From DASWJZ01 sp963846475 (lineage in GTDB: Bacteria; Pseudomonadota; Alphaproteobacteria; Rhizobiales; Afifellaceae), in contig CAWJVZ010000004.1 in the NCBI GenBank assembly GCA_963846475.1, forward strand, positions 2,542,001 to 2,606,000: 64,000 nt of DNA. Direction: 5' to 3'. The notes beneath the pieces are model-generated. The model was given only the letters and a program-made list of their open reading frames with translations, searched no databases and was not told the DNA's origin. Positions 25,969-37,783 of the stretch are shown in pieces. The translations under genes were made by a program, and so were the position numbers. Position 1 is the first letter of the stretch. Every line of letters starts with the position of its first letter.

Positions 25969-27475
25969 ATGCTCGACATCATCATGAAAGGCGCTCCGGG
26001 CGATCCGGCCATCGGCGCGCCGGAGCGGCGGGCGCTCACCTACGGCGAATTGCAAGACCTGGCGACCGACACGATCGGCCAGCTGAACGCGCTGGGCATC
26101 GGCCGCAACGACCGCGTCGCCATCGTGCTGCCGAACGGCCCGGAAATGGCTGCCGCCTTCGTCGCGATCGGCTCGGGCGCCACCACGGCGCCGCTCAATC
26201 CGGGCTATCGCGCCGAGGAATTCGCCTTCTACCTGACCGACCTCGGCGCCAAAGCGATGGTCGTGGATGGCGACGGCAACCCCGCGGCGGAGCAGGTCGC
26301 ACGCGATCTCGGCATTCCGATCCTGCGGCTGGAGACGGAGGAGGACGCGCCAGCCGGAAAATTCCGCCTCGCGGGCGAGGCGATCGGTCCGACGCGCCAG
26401 CCCGGACCGGCCGAGCCGGGCGATGTCGCGCTGGTGCTGCACACGTCAGGCACGACGTCGCGCCCGAAGATCGTGCCGCTGACGCAAGCCAATCTCGCCG
26501 CGTCGGCCAAGAACATCCGCGAGACGCTGGCGCTGACGCCGGCCGATCGCTGCCTCAACATCATGCCGCTCTTCCACATTCACGGCCTCATCGCGGCGGT
26601 GCTCTCCTCGCTCTCCGCCGGCGCATCGGTCGTCTGCACGCCGGGTTTCAATGCCCTGAAATTCTTCCAGTGGATGGATGAGGCGGAGCCGAGCTGGTAC
26701 ACCGCCGTACCCACCATGCACCAGGCGATCCTCGCCCGCGCGCCGCGCAATCCGGAGAGCGTGGCGCGCGCAAAGCTCCGCTTCGTGCGCTCCTCCTCCT
26801 CGTCGCTGCCGCCGCAGGTCATGGCCGAGCTGGAGGCCCTGTTCCGCTGCCCGGTGCTGGAATCCTACGGCATGACGGAGGCCACCCACCAGATGGCGTC
26901 GAACCCGCTGCGGGCCGGCGCCGCAGAAACCCGGCAGCGTCGGTCCCGCCGCCGGCCCCGCAGTGGCGATCATGGCGCCGGACGGAAGGCTGCTCGGGCC
27001 GGAGGAGACCGGCGAGATCGTCATTCGCGGCCCCAACGTCACCGCCGGCTACGAGAACAACGACAAGGCCAATGCCGAGGCGTTCGCGCATGGCTGGTTC
27101 CACACCGGCGACCAGGGCACGATGGATGCGGAGGGCTACATCCGCATCACCGGGCGGCTGAAGGAGATCATCAACCGCGGCGGCGAAAAGATCTCGCCGC
27201 GCGAGGTGGACGAGGTGCTGATGGACCATCCGGCCGTGCAGCAGGTCGTCACCTTCGCCATGCCGCATGCCAAGCTCGGCGAGGACGTCGCCGCGGCGAT
27301 CGTGCTCCGCGAGGGCTTTCCTGCGACCGAGCGCGAGATCCGCGATTTCGCTGCGCTGCGCCTCGCCGACTTCAAGGTTCCGCGAAAGCTCGTCTTCCTG
27401 GACGAGATCCCCAAGGGCGCGACTGGCAAGCTGCAGCGCATCGGCCTCGCCGAAAAGCTGGGGCTGAGTGGATAG
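25969..27475 (+). CDS. Acyl-CoA synthetase (AMP-forming), oxalyl-CoA ligase-like, one frameshift
   Basis: About 500 residues of the ANL superfamily, activating a carboxylic acid with ATP and CoA. Seen: LHTSGTTSRPKIVPLT (P-loop), MPLFHIHGLIAAVLSS, ESYGMTEATHQMASNPL, then in the next frame GSVGPAAGPAVAIMAPDG, WFHTGDQGTMDAEGYI, RLKEIINRGGEKISPREV and the catalytic Lys in PKGATGKLQRIG. One extra base between about 26910 and 26935 splits it. The overall pattern is closest to oxalate-CoA ligase-like enzymes; the substrate is not certain. Starts with GGAG nine bases before ATG. Confidence 0.85.
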
Positions 27476-27510
27476 CATGCATTGTCCGGATGGTATCGCC
27501 CGCCGCTGGC

Positions 27511-27589
27511 GTAGCCCGGATGGAGCGAAGCGAAATCCGGGATTCTTCGCGAGTAACTCCCGCATTGCGCTGCGCTCCATGCGGGCTAC
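27511..27589. repeat. Second pair of REP-like elements
   Basis: An exact copy of the 32-base element seen at 25832 (27511-27542) faces a diverged inverse (27559-27589, CCCGCATTGCGCTGCG then CCATGCGGGCTAC). Together they can form a long hairpin between the acyl-CoA synthetase and the reductase gene. Confidence 0.85.
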
Positions 27590-27625
27590 GGAGACCGCTG
27601 CGTCGCTTGCATTCGGGCAGGCGCC

Positions 27626-28600
27626 ATGAAGATCTGCGTCTTCGGCGCCGGCGCGATCGGCGGACTCGTCGGCGCCAGGCTCGCCGCGAAGGGCGAGGTC
27701 GAGGTCAGCCTCGTCGCCCGCGGACCGCACCTCGCCGCCATGGTTCGCGACGGCCTGACGCTGAAGGAGGCCGGCCGCGAGACGATGGTGCGGGTCGCCG
27801 CGACTGACCGGCCGGCCGAGCTCGGGCCGCAGGATTACGTGTTCCTGGCGCTGAAGGCGCATTCCATCCCCGGCGTGCTCGACAGCTTAAAACCGCTGCT
27901 CGGGCCGGATACGGCGGTGGTCACCGCCCAGAATGGCGTGCCCTGGTGGTATTTCTACAAACATGGTGGCGAGCATGAGGGGCGGCGCATCGAGGCAGTC
28001 GATCCCGGCGGAAAGATCTGGGACGCGATAGGGCCCGAGCGCGCCATCGGCTGCGTCGTCCATCCGGCGGCGGAGATCGAGGCGCCCGGCGTGATCCGCC
28101 ACGTCGAGGGCGACCGCTTCCCGCTCGGCGAGCCCTCCGGCGAGAAGACGGAGCGGCTCCTGGCGCTGTCGCGGGTTTTCGTCGCGGCGGGCCTGCGCGC
28201 GCCCATCCGGCCGCAGATCCGCAACGAGATCTGGACGAAGCTCTGGGGCAACCTCTCGTTCAACCCTATCTCGGCGCTGACCGGCGGCACGCTCCAGGAC
28301 ATCGCCGGCGAACCGGGCCCGCGCGCCGTCGCCCGCGCCATGATGGTCGAGGCGCAGGCGATCGGCGAGGCGCTCGGCGTGAGCTTTCCTGTCGGCGTCG
28401 AGCGGCGCATCGACGGCGCAGCGCAAGTCGGCGCCCACAAAACCTCCATGCTGCAGGATCTCGAGCTCGGCCGGCCCCTCGAGATCGACGCGCTGGTCAC
28501 CGCCGTGCAGGAGCTCGGCCGCCTCACCGGCAAGCCGACGCCCGCCATCGACCTGGTGCTGGCGCTGGTGCGCCAGCGGGCGCGGCTGGCGGGATGCTAA
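27626..28600 (+). CDS. 2-dehydropantoate 2-reductase family protein
   Basis: 324-residue NADP-dependent reductase of the PanE/ApbA family. Seen: Rossmann motif CVFGAGAIGGLVGARLAA, LALKAHSIPGVLDSLKPL, NGVPWWYFYKH, and C-terminal WTKLWGNLSFNPISALTGG with the catalytic-domain Lys and Asn. Many PanE-like proteins in catabolic operons act on other 2-oxo acids; its place after the transporter, FAH enzyme and CoA ligase favours such a role over pantothenate synthesis. Confidence 0.85.
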   Translation: MKICVFGAGAIGGLVGARLAAKGEVEVSLVARGPHLAAMVRDGLTLKEAGRETMVRVAATDRPAELGPQDYVFLALKAHSIPGVLDSLKPLLGPDTAVVTAQNGVPWWYFYKHGGEHEGRRIEAVDPGGKIWDAIGPERAIGCVVHPAAEIEAPGVIRHVEGDRFPLGEPSGEKTERLLALSRVFVAAGLRAPIRPQIRNEIWTKLWGNLSFNPISALTGGTLQDIAGEPGPRAVARAMMVEAQAIGEALGVSFPVGVERRIDGAAQVGAHKTSMLQDLELGRPLEIDALVTAVQELGRLTGKPTPAIDLVLALVRQRARLAGC

Positions 28601-28626
28601 TGACGATCGCGGACGTGCCTTGACGG

Positions 28627-29184
28627 CTAGCCGAACCAAACATCAACGATCCTCGAATTCCGGGGATCGAGCTCAACGTTGGCACGGTCGGGCAGGTAGT
28701 CCGTGCTCAGCAAATCGCCGGTGCGATAAACCCGGAGCGTCTTGCCGAGCAGCTCGCTCAGCGATGCTGTCGGTTCAATGCGTTTTCCGGCCAATGCACG
28801 TTGGTCCCCGCCGGATAGATTGCGCGTGCCCGACGATGGCCACGGCACCTCTCCACCTCTGGCGCTCAGTGTCAGGTAGTCAGCCTCGATCGTCTTGTCC
28901 CCATCGAACTTTGCCTCGATGGCATTCGTATGCGCGTGAATGCGTACGCCGAGCAACGGCTTCCCCTTTCCCCAGTAGTCGTTCGGATCGCGATCTATGA
29001 CCAGCGCTGCTGCGATCGGGGTGAAGACGCGCAGGACGATTCCCGTCGGCTCGTCGGCGGAAAAATCCAGATCCTGAATGCCGTCTGCAGGCGGGCTGAT
29101 GTAAAACCACGCGCCAAGTTGCGGGTTTGTCCAGCCGGTTGTGGGAACCGTGCCGGCCGCCGTTACCCCGATCTTTGGCGGCAC
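28627..29184 (-). CDS. Hypothetical protein with I78 peptidase-inhibitor-like C-terminus
   Basis: 185 residues from a GTG start. The C-terminal ~50 residues, with GKTLRVYRTGDLLSTDYLPD followed by RANVELDPRNSRIVDVWFG, resemble the I78 inhibitor fold (a raised reactive loop ending in a conserved R-x-N-V and terminal G). The N-terminal ~120 residues match nothing I recognise. It lacks a signal peptide, unusual for I78 proteins. Base composition is lower in GC than its neighbours, hinting at acquisition. Confidence 0.5.
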   Translation of the reverse strand: MPPKIGVTAAGTVPTTGWTNPQLGAWFYISPPADGIQDLDFSADEPTGIVLRVFTPIAAALVIDRDPNDYWGKGKPLLGVRIHAHTNAIEAKFDGDKTIEADYLTLSARGGEVPWPSSGTRNLSGGDQRALAGKRIEPTASLSELLGKTLRVYRTGDLLSTDYLPDRANVELDPRNSRIVDVWFG

Positions 29185-29492
29185 CGTTTAAATCAAATAG
29201 AGGTCAGCTTGGGTTACTTCATAGATGAGCTGCATGCTGGGCCCCCGTGGCGGTCGCGTCCTAACACGTCGTAGTAATGCATTTGCACGAGCTCAAGGCA
29301 AGATAGAACCCTCTGACCCTTTCAGGAGGTCCGCCGGGACTGGTTGTTTTGGCATGATCATAGCCTCACTTCCTACCGATCAATTTCGGCGCAGAGTTCC
29401 TCCTCGCTTTCGCTGCCCGAGGAAAAGTAAAGTACTGCGCCCGTGATCACACGCAAGATGCTCATGTAAAGTTCAGTCCGGTTGGCCTCGTC
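29185..29492. other. Lower-GC gap with no supported gene
   Basis: 308 bases. On the minus strand there are only a 30-codon frame ending at 29373 (MSILRVITGAVLYFSSGSES) and a shorter one after it; neither has a convincing ribosome-binding site. No repeat or RNA is recognised. The composition matches the I78-like gene rather than the flanking genome, so the two may have arrived together. Confidence 0.5.
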
Positions 29493-31307
29493 TTGACCCA
29501 AGCCCCGCCTCTCCTCAGCCTCAAGAATGTCTCGCTCAGCTTCGGCGGCGCGCCGCTGCTCGCCGGCATCGAGCTCAGCGTCGGCGAAAGCGAGCGCATC
29601 GCGCTGGTCGGGCGGAACGGCTCCGGAAAATCGACGCTGATGAAGATCGCCGCCGGGCTGGTCGAGCCGGACCGCGGCGAGCGCGTGACGCGCCAGGGCA
29701 CGACGATCCGCTATTTGCCGCAGGAGCCCGATTTTTCGGGCTTCACAACGACGCTCGCCTATGTCGAGGCGGGGCTCGCCCCCGGCGACGATCCCTACCG
29801 GGCGCAATATCTCCTCTCCGAGCTCCGCCTCGCCGGCGGCGAAGATCCGCAAAATCTTTCCGGCGGCGAGGCGCGCCGCGCCGCCCTCGCCCGGGTGCTG
29901 GCGCCCGCGCCGGACGTGCTGATCCTCGACGAGCCGACGAACCATCTGGACCTGCCGGCGATCGAATGGCTCGAGGCGGAGCTGGCCGCGCTGCGCTCCG
30001 CCATCGTGCTGGTCAGCCACGACCGGCGTTTTCTACAGAACCTCTCCCGGGTCACGCTGTGGCTCGACCGCGGAAAAATCCGCCGGCTGGACAGCGGCTT
30101 TGGCGACTTCGAGGCCTGGCGCGACAATGTGCTGGAGCAGGAGGAGCGCGACCGCCACAAGCTCGACCGGAAAATTCTCGCCGAGCTCGACTGGGTCCGC
30201 TACGGCGTGACGGCGCGCCGCAAACGCAATCAGGGCCGCATGCGCGCCCTCCAGGACCTGCGCCGCGAGCGCCGCGAGCAGCGCCGGGCCGCCGGCGCGG
30301 TGAGATTTGCAGTCGCCGCCGCGGAGGCATCGGGGAAGCTGGTGCTTGACGCGAAGGGCATCTCCAAAAGCCTCGGCGGCAGAAAACTTGTCGACGATCT
30401 TTCGCTCCGGGTCGGCCGCGGCGACCGGCTCGGCATCGTCGGGCCGAACGGCATCGGCAAGACCACGCTCCTTGGCATTCTCACCGGCAAGGCCACGCCG
30501 GACAGTGGCTCCGTCCGCCTGGGCGCGAACCTTGAGATCGCCGCCCTCGATCAGGGCCGCCAGGAACTCGATCCGGCGATGACGCTGAAGGAGGCGCTGA
30601 CCCGCGGCCGCGGCGACAACGTGATCGTCGGCGGCGCGCCGCGTCACGTCGTCAGCTACATGAAGGATTTTCTGTTCGCGCCGGAGCAGGCCGGCCAGCC
30701 GGTCGGCGCGCTCTCCGGCGGCGAGCGCGGCCGCCTCATGCTGGCGCGTGCCCTCAGCCAGCCATCGAATCTCCTGGTGCTCGACGAGCCGACCAACGAC
30801 CTCGACCTTGAAACCCTCGATCTCCTGCAGGAGATGGTCGCCGACTATTTTGGGACCGTGATCCTGGTCAGCCACGATCGCGATTTTCTGGACCGCACCG
30901 TCACTTCGCTGCTCGCCGCGGAGGGCGAGGGACGCTGGATCGATTATGCCGGCGGCTATTCCGACATGCTGGCGCAGCGCGGCGCACGGACCGGGCCCGC
31001 GGCCGGTCCCGTCCCGGCGGCGCATTCGGCGAAACCGGCCGAGGCGATGGCCAAAACGTCGGCGCCGAAACGCAAGCTCAGCTTTCGCGAAAAGCACTCG
31101 CTGGAGACGCTGCCCGCCCGTATCGACGAGCTGCATGCCGACATCGCCGCGCTCCGGCAAAAGCTTGCCGACCCAAAACTGTTCGGCCGCGACCCCGCCG
31201 CCTTCAACCGGGCCGCCGCCGATCTCGAAGCGTCCGAGCAGGCGCTCGCCGCCGCCGAAGAGGAATGGCTGACGCTGGAGCTTCTGCGCGAAAACTTGGA
31301 ACGATGA
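29493..31307 (+). CDS. uup: ABC-F family ATPase, Uup-like
   Basis: 604-residue soluble protein with two ABC domains and no membrane part, acting on ribosomes or DNA-linked processes. Walker A motifs GRNGSGKST and GPNGIGKTT, signatures LSGGEARRAALARVL and LSGGERGRLMLARAL, Walker B LILDEPTNHLDL and LVLDEPTNDLDL, a linker rich in Arg between domains and a C-terminal coiled coil (ETLPARIDELHADIAALRQK), all features of Uup. The start is TTG; no ATG is near and the Shine-Dalgarno is weak. Confidence 0.9.
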   Translation: MTQAPPLLSLKNVSLSFGGAPLLAGIELSVGESERIALVGRNGSGKSTLMKIAAGLVEPDRGERVTRQGTTIRYLPQEPDFSGFTTTLAYVEAGLAPGDDPYRAQYLLSELRLAGGEDPQNLSGGEARRAALARVLAPAPDVLILDEPTNHLDLPAIEWLEAELAALRSAIVLVSHDRRFLQNLSRVTLWLDRGKIRRLDSGFGDFEAWRDNVLEQEERDRHKLDRKILAELDWVRYGVTARRKRNQGRMRALQDLRRERREQRRAAGAVRFAVAAAEASGKLVLDAKGISKSLGGRKLVDDLSLRVGRGDRLGIVGPNGIGKTTLLGILTGKATPDSGSVRLGANLEIAALDQGRQELDPAMTLKEALTRGRGDNVIVGGAPRHVVSYMKDFLFAPEQAGQPVGALSGGERGRLMLARALSQPSNLLVLDEPTNDLDLETLDLLQEMVADYFGTVILVSHDRDFLDRTVTSLLAAEGEGRWIDYAGGYSDMLAQRGARTGPAAGPVPAAHSAKPAEAMAKTSAPKRKLSFREKHSLETLPARIDELHADIAALRQKLADPKLFGRDPAAFNRAAADLEASEQALAAAEEEWLTLELLRENLER

Positions 31308-31344
31308 GAGCGGGACGGGCTTTCCGCCGACCGGGAGCGACGCC

Positions 31345-31842
31345 ATGAAACTCTTTCAATTGCTTGCACGAGCGGTATTCAGCGTCATCAGCCTCGTGCT
31401 GATGATCCTCGCCGGCGGCCTGATCGTCTATGCCGGCATGCAGCTCTGGGAAGTGTTCGGGGCGCCGGAATCCGACATCGGCAGCTCGCTGCTCGATGCC
31501 GTCGGCTACACGGTGATCGCCATCGCGGTCTTCGAGGTCGCCAAATACATCCTCGAAGAGGAGGTGCTCGACCCGACCGAGATGCGCCACACCGGCGAAG
31601 CGCGGCGGAGCATGACCAAGTTCATCTCCACCATCGCCATCGCAGTCTTCCTGGAGGCGCTCGTCACCGTCTTCGAGGCGAGCAAGCAGCGCGAGATGGA
31701 GCAGATGCTCTATCCGACGCTGCTGCTTTTCGGCGGCATTGCCCTGGTGGTCGGGCTCGGCGTTTATCAGCGGCTGAGCGTCTCGGCGGAACGGGAGAGC
31801 GAGGACCCGCCCGAAGAGCAGAAGGACCCCGATCTGCCCTAG
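31345..31842 (+). CDS. Conserved membrane protein, unknown function
   Basis: 165 residues with four likely membrane helices (FSVISLVLMILAGGLIVYAG, AVGYTVIAIAVFEVAKYIL, ISTIAIAVFLEALVTVF, YPTLLLFGGIALVVGLGVYQ) and an acidic cytosolic tail. EVAKYILEEEVLDPTEMRH between helices two and three looks conserved. No enzymatic motif. It starts 37 bases after uup and may be co-transcribed. Confidence 0.55.
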   Translation: MKLFQLLARAVFSVISLVLMILAGGLIVYAGMQLWEVFGAPESDIGSSLLDAVGYTVIAIAVFEVAKYILEEEVLDPTEMRHTGEARRSMTKFISTIAIAVFLEALVTVFEASKQREMEQMLYPTLLLFGGIALVVGLGVYQRLSVSAERESEDPPEEQKDPDLP

Positions 31843-31861
31843 GCTTCGCCGCCGAGCAAAC

Positions 31862-32092
31862 TCACCGTCGCAGGATGATCCACACCGCGTGGATGATGCC
31901 GGGCACGTAGCCGAAAAGCGTCAGCAAAATGTTGAGCCAGAAATGCAGGCCGAGGCCGACCTGCAGGAAGACGCCGAGCGGCGGCAGCAGGATGGCGAGG
32001 AGGATGCGGATCGCGTCGCCGCCGGTCGCGGTGCGGCGGTCGACGGGGTGGGCGTAGCGGTCCACATCGCGGTAGGTGTCGTAGCGAGCCAT
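31862..32092 (-). CDS. YqaE/Pmp3 family small membrane protein
   Basis: 76 residues. The two-helix core AIRILLAILLPPLGVFLQVG with WLNILLTLFGYVPGIIHAVW is the Pmp3/UPF0057 signature; these proteolipids affect membrane potential and stress tolerance. The N-terminal 25 residues (YDTYRDVDRYAHPVDRRT) are polar and longer than usual. Convergent with the membrane protein at 31345. Confidence 0.88.
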   Translation of the reverse strand: MARYDTYRDVDRYAHPVDRRTATGGDAIRILLAILLPPLGVFLQVGLGLHFWLNILLTLFGYVPGIIHAVWIILRR

Positions 32093-32197
32093 TTTCGGGC
32101 CTCCGGATATTCTCTTGGCAGAAATGCCCGGCGCCTCGCGTCCGTTCCGGACGGGAACGCCGCACGCCTCGGACGCATTCCTCAGCCGGAGAACATC

Positions 32198-32830
<633 letters not shown>

Positions 32831-32905
32831 TCCCATGTCCGGTGGGCGCTTTGTGTCGCAGGCACGACCATTGACACTGGGCATCAGAGAACAAAGTGTG
32901 AACGA

Positions 32906-34135
32906 ATGCTTTCCACCGATGTCAAACTCGCCATTCTGGCCGACGCCGCCAAATACGACGTGTCCTGCGCCTCCTCCGGCGCGCCGAAGAAGGAACTCTT
33001 TGAAAGGCGGGCTCGGCTCGACCACCGGCGTGGGCATCTGCCACTCCTACACGCCCGACGGTCGCTGCGTGTCGCTCCTGAAAATCCTGCTGACGAATTT
33101 CTGCCTTTACGACTGCGCCTATTGCATCAACCGCCGCTCATCCAACGTGCGGCGCGCCCGCTTCAGCGTCGACGAGGTCGTCGACCTCACGCTTGCCTTC
33201 TACAAGCGCAACTACATCGAAGGTCTGTTCCTCTCCTCAGGTATCATCCGCTCTGCCGATTACACGATGGAGGAACTGATCCGCGTCGCCAAGACGCTTC
33301 GCCATGAACATCGATTCCGCGGCTACATCCACCTGAAAACAATCCCCGAGGCGAGCGAGGCGTTGATAGGCGAGGCGGGCCTCTACGCCGACCGGTTGTC
33401 GATCAATATCGAGCTGCCGACCGAAGCCGGCCTCCAAGCATTCGCGCCGGAGAAGCAGGCGACGTCGATCCGCAAAAGCATGGCGTCGCTCAGGCTGAAG
33501 ATCGACGAGGCGAAGGTCGAGACGGCGAAGAGCGCCAAGGCGCCGCCCTTCTCGCCCGTCGGCCAGAGCACGCAGATGATCGTCGGCGCCGACGGGGCGA
33601 GCGACGCCACGATCCTCGGCACCGCTTCTAACCTCTACGCGGGCTACGGCCTGAAGCGGGTCTATTATTCCGCCTTCAGCCCCATCCCCGACGCCAGCCG
33701 GAAACTGCCGCCCGCAGCGCCGCCGCTCCGGCGCGAGCACCGGCTCTACGAGGCCGACTGGCTGATGCGCCACTACGGTTTTGGGGCGGCCGAAATCCTC
33801 GACGGCGCCGCCGACGGCATGCTGGACCTCGCGATAGACCCAAAACTCGCCTGGGCGCTCCGCAACCGCGACAGATTTCCGGTCGATGTGAACCGGGCGG
33901 ACCGGGAGCTGCTGCTGCGCGTGCCGGGACTGGGCGTGCGGAGCGTCGCCAAAATCCTGGAAAGCCGCCGCCACCGCACTTTGCGCCTTGACGATCTCGC
34001 CCGCCTTGCCGCCTCGGCGAAGAAGATCCGCGCTTTCGTGGTCACGGCCGACTACCGGCCGCCCCGGTCGGCGGAGCAGGAGCACCTCAGGAGCCGCTTC
34101 GTGGCTCCGGCGGAGCAGCTCAGCCTTTTCGCCTG

Positions 34136-34136
<1 letters not shown>
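32906..34136 (+). CDS. Putative DNA modification/repair radical SAM protein, one frameshift
   Basis: About 410 residues, related to spore photoproduct lyase-like enzymes. Seen: VKLAILADAAKYDVSCASSG in the first frame, then GGLGSTTGVGICHSYTPDGR, the cluster motif FCLYDCAYCINRR (C-x3-C-x2-C), SINIELPTEAGLQAFAPEK and a C-terminal helix-hairpin-helix LLRVPGLGVRSVAKILESRR. One extra G near 33000 separates start and body. The stop overlaps the next start by one base (TGATG). Homologues are always paired with a DUF4130-UdgX protein, as here, implying a joint repair reaction. Confidence 0.85.
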
Positions 34137-35533
<1,397 letters not shown>

Positions 35534-35575
35534 GCCTTGCTGGACAGGAAAATCGTTCCAAGCTAGTCGGGGCCG

Positions 35576-36553
35576 ATGATCCCCGGCTTCCCCAATCGCA
35601 AGCGGTTTTCCGAGCTCACCGACGAGGAAATTCTCGCGCTCGCAATCTCCTCCGAGGAGGAAGACGGGCGCATCTACGCCACTTATGCCGACAAGCTGCG
35701 GCCGAACTATCCGCAGAGCGCCCAGGTCTTTGAGGGCATGGCGGCGGAAGAGGACACCCACCGCCGCCGCCTCATCGAGATGTACCGCCGCCGCTTCGGC
35801 GAAACAATTCCGGTGATCCGCCGCGAGCACGTCTCCGGATTCTATTCGCGGCGCCCGTACTGGCTGGTCAGCAATCTCGGCCTGGAGCGGGTCCGCGACG
35901 AGGTCGGGCTGATGGAGGAGGAAGCGCGGCGCTTCTATCTCCAGGCGGCGCAGCGCACGAGCGACGCTGAAACCAGAAAACTCCTCGGCGACCTTGCGGC
36001 GGCGGAGGCCGGCCATATCGCCGCGGCGGGCAAGCTGGAGCGCAAATACCTGGGCGAGGATGCGCGCGCCGAAGAGGACGCCGTCGCGCACCGTAGGTTT
36101 TTGCTCACCTACGTGCAGCCGGGGCTCGCCGGGCTGATGGACGGCTCGGTGTCGACCCTGGCGCCGGTCTTCGCCGCGGCCTTTGCGACGCACGACCCCT
36201 GGCAGACCTTTCTGGTCGGCATGGCGGCGGCGATCGGCGCCGGCATCTCGATGGGTTTTACGGAGGCGCTCTCCGACGACGGCGCGCTGACCGGCCGCGG
36301 CTCGCCGGTGAAGCGCGGCCTCGCCTCCGGCATCATGACGGCGATCGGCGGCCTCGGCCATGCGCTGCCCTATCTCATCCCGGATTTCTGGACGGCGACG
36401 GCCATCGCCGCCATCGTCGTGGTGATCGAGCTCTGGGCGATCGCCTGGATCCGCTGGAAATACATGGAGACGCCGTTCTGGCGCGCCAGTTTCCAGATCG
36501 TGCTGGGCGGCGCCCTGGTCTTCGCCGCCGGCGTGCTGATCGGCAACGCCTAG
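35576..36553 (+). CDS. mbfA: Membrane-bound ferritin-like iron exporter MbfA
   Basis: 325 residues of the erythrin-VIT family. N-terminal rubrerythrin-like di-iron domain (ISSEEEDGRIYATYADKL, MAAEEDTHRRRLIEMYRRRF, LMEEEARRFYLQAAQ, AAEAGHIAAAGKLERKYLGE) and a C-terminal VIT-like membrane domain (GLMDGSVSTLAPVFAAAFAT, GAGISMGFTEALSDDG). In rhizobia MbfA exports iron under Irr control and protects against H2O2. It follows the UdgX genes by 42 bases, suggesting a shared oxidative-damage theme. I did not find a clear Irr box. Confidence 0.92.
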   Translation: MIPGFPNRKRFSELTDEEILALAISSEEEDGRIYATYADKLRPNYPQSAQVFEGMAAEEDTHRRRLIEMYRRRFGETIPVIRREHVSGFYSRRPYWLVSNLGLERVRDEVGLMEEEARRFYLQAAQRTSDAETRKLLGDLAAAEAGHIAAAGKLERKYLGEDARAEEDAVAHRRFLLTYVQPGLAGLMDGSVSTLAPVFAAAFATHDPWQTFLVGMAAAIGAGISMGFTEALSDDGALTGRGSPVKRGLASGIMTAIGGLGHALPYLIPDFWTATAIAAIVVVIELWAIAWIRWKYMETPFWRASFQIVLGGALVFAAGVLIGNA

Positions 36554-36571
36554 CCGGAGCGGGGAACGCGC

Positions 36572-37783
36572 ATGAACGTCGTGCCGACGGTCAGCCTGGC
36601 GAAGCCGCCGGTGCGCACGATATTTTCCGGCAGCGAAAGCGAGCTCTTCGGCATCCTCCTGCGCGGCAGCCTGCTGCAGATCCCGACCTTCGGCTTCTAC
36701 CGCTTCTGGCTTATCAACGACGTGCGCCGGCATCTCTGGTCGCACACGCGGATCGGCGAGGACTTCTTCGAATATACCGGCCGCGGCAAGGAGCTGCTGA
36801 TAGGTTTCCTCATTGCGCTCGCCGTCCTCGTCCCGGTCTACCTCGTCTATTTCCTGCTGGCCCTGGAGGCGGAGCGGCTGCAGGCCTTCGCCAGCCTGCC
36901 GCTGTTCCTCATCCTCTGGGTGCTCGGGCATTACGCAATGTTCCGGGCGCGCCGCTACCGGGCCACCCGCACGACATTCCGCGGCCTGCGGTTCTGGATG
37001 ACCGGCTCCGGCTGGGCCTATGCCGGCCGGGCGATGGCTTGGGATCTCTTGACCGTGATCACGCTCGGCTTTGCCTATCCCTGGCGGAGCGCAGCGCTGG
37101 AGCGCTACAAGCTCGGCCACACGCGTTACGGCAATATCGGCGGCGCCTTCGTCGGCCGCGGATTTGTCCTGTTCAAGCGCGGCGGCTGGCTGTGGGGGCT
37201 GTTCCTCAGTCTTGCAGCGCTCGCCGGCGTCCTTGTCTACGTTGGGGAATGGGTGGGCGGAATCGCCCTCGCCATCCTGCTGGCGCTGGCGAGCCCGTTC
37301 CTGCTGCCGGTGTTCCGCGCCATGGAGCTCCGCTGGTGGCTCGAGGGCGTGCGCTTCGGACCCGTGGAGGTGGCGAGCGACCTCACTATCGGCGCCGTCA
37401 CCTGGTGCTACGTCAAGACCGTGCTCGCCTGGTTGGCTTACGGGATAACGGCCGGCATCGCCCTGGGCCTGGTGGCCGGGATCGCGGCGGGGCTGATGGC
37501 CATCGCCGTCGGGGATCCCTCCGAATGGCTGGCGTCCCGCCCTCCGGATGGCCTTGCCGTGACCATCGCCGGCGGGGTTACCGTCGTCCTCTACATCGCC
37601 TTCCTGCTCGGCCTGGACATCATCCGCCGGCTGTTCCTCGATCGCGGCATCTGGGCGGCGGCGGCGGATTCCGTCATGCTGCGGAATGTCGAGGCGCTGG
37701 ACAGCGTCGCCGGCACGGGCGCCGGGGAGGCGGGGAGCATGGGCGAGGGACTGCTCGATGCGCTCGACATGGGTGGCTTTTGA
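36572..37783 (+). CDS. YjgN/DUF898 family membrane protein
   Basis: 403 residues with about eight membrane helices. DUF898 features: FSGSESELFGILLRGSLLQI, FGFYRFWLINDVRRHLWSHT, GRGKELLIGFLIALAVLVP and FAYPWRSAALERYKLGHTRY. Function is unknown. It is translationally linked to the next gene: its TGA overlaps the TTG start of the M48 protease (TTGA), so the two products probably work together in the membrane, possibly in protein quality control. Confidence 0.85.
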   Translation: MNVVPTVSLAKPPVRTIFSGSESELFGILLRGSLLQIPTFGFYRFWLINDVRRHLWSHTRIGEDFFEYTGRGKELLIGFLIALAVLVPVYLVYFLLALEAERLQAFASLPLFLILWVLGHYAMFRARRYRATRTTFRGLRFWMTGSGWAYAGRAMAWDLLTVITLGFAYPWRSAALERYKLGHTRYGNIGGAFVGRGFVLFKRGGWLWGLFLSLAALAGVLVYVGEWVGGIALAILLALASPFLLPVFRAMELRWWLEGVRFGPVEVASDLTIGAVTWCYVKTVLAWLAYGITAGIALGLVAGIAAGLMAIAVGDPSEWLASRPPDGLAVTIAGGVTVVLYIAFLLGLDIIRRLFLDRGIWAAAADSVMLRNVEALDSVAGTGAGEAGSMGEGLLDALDMGGF

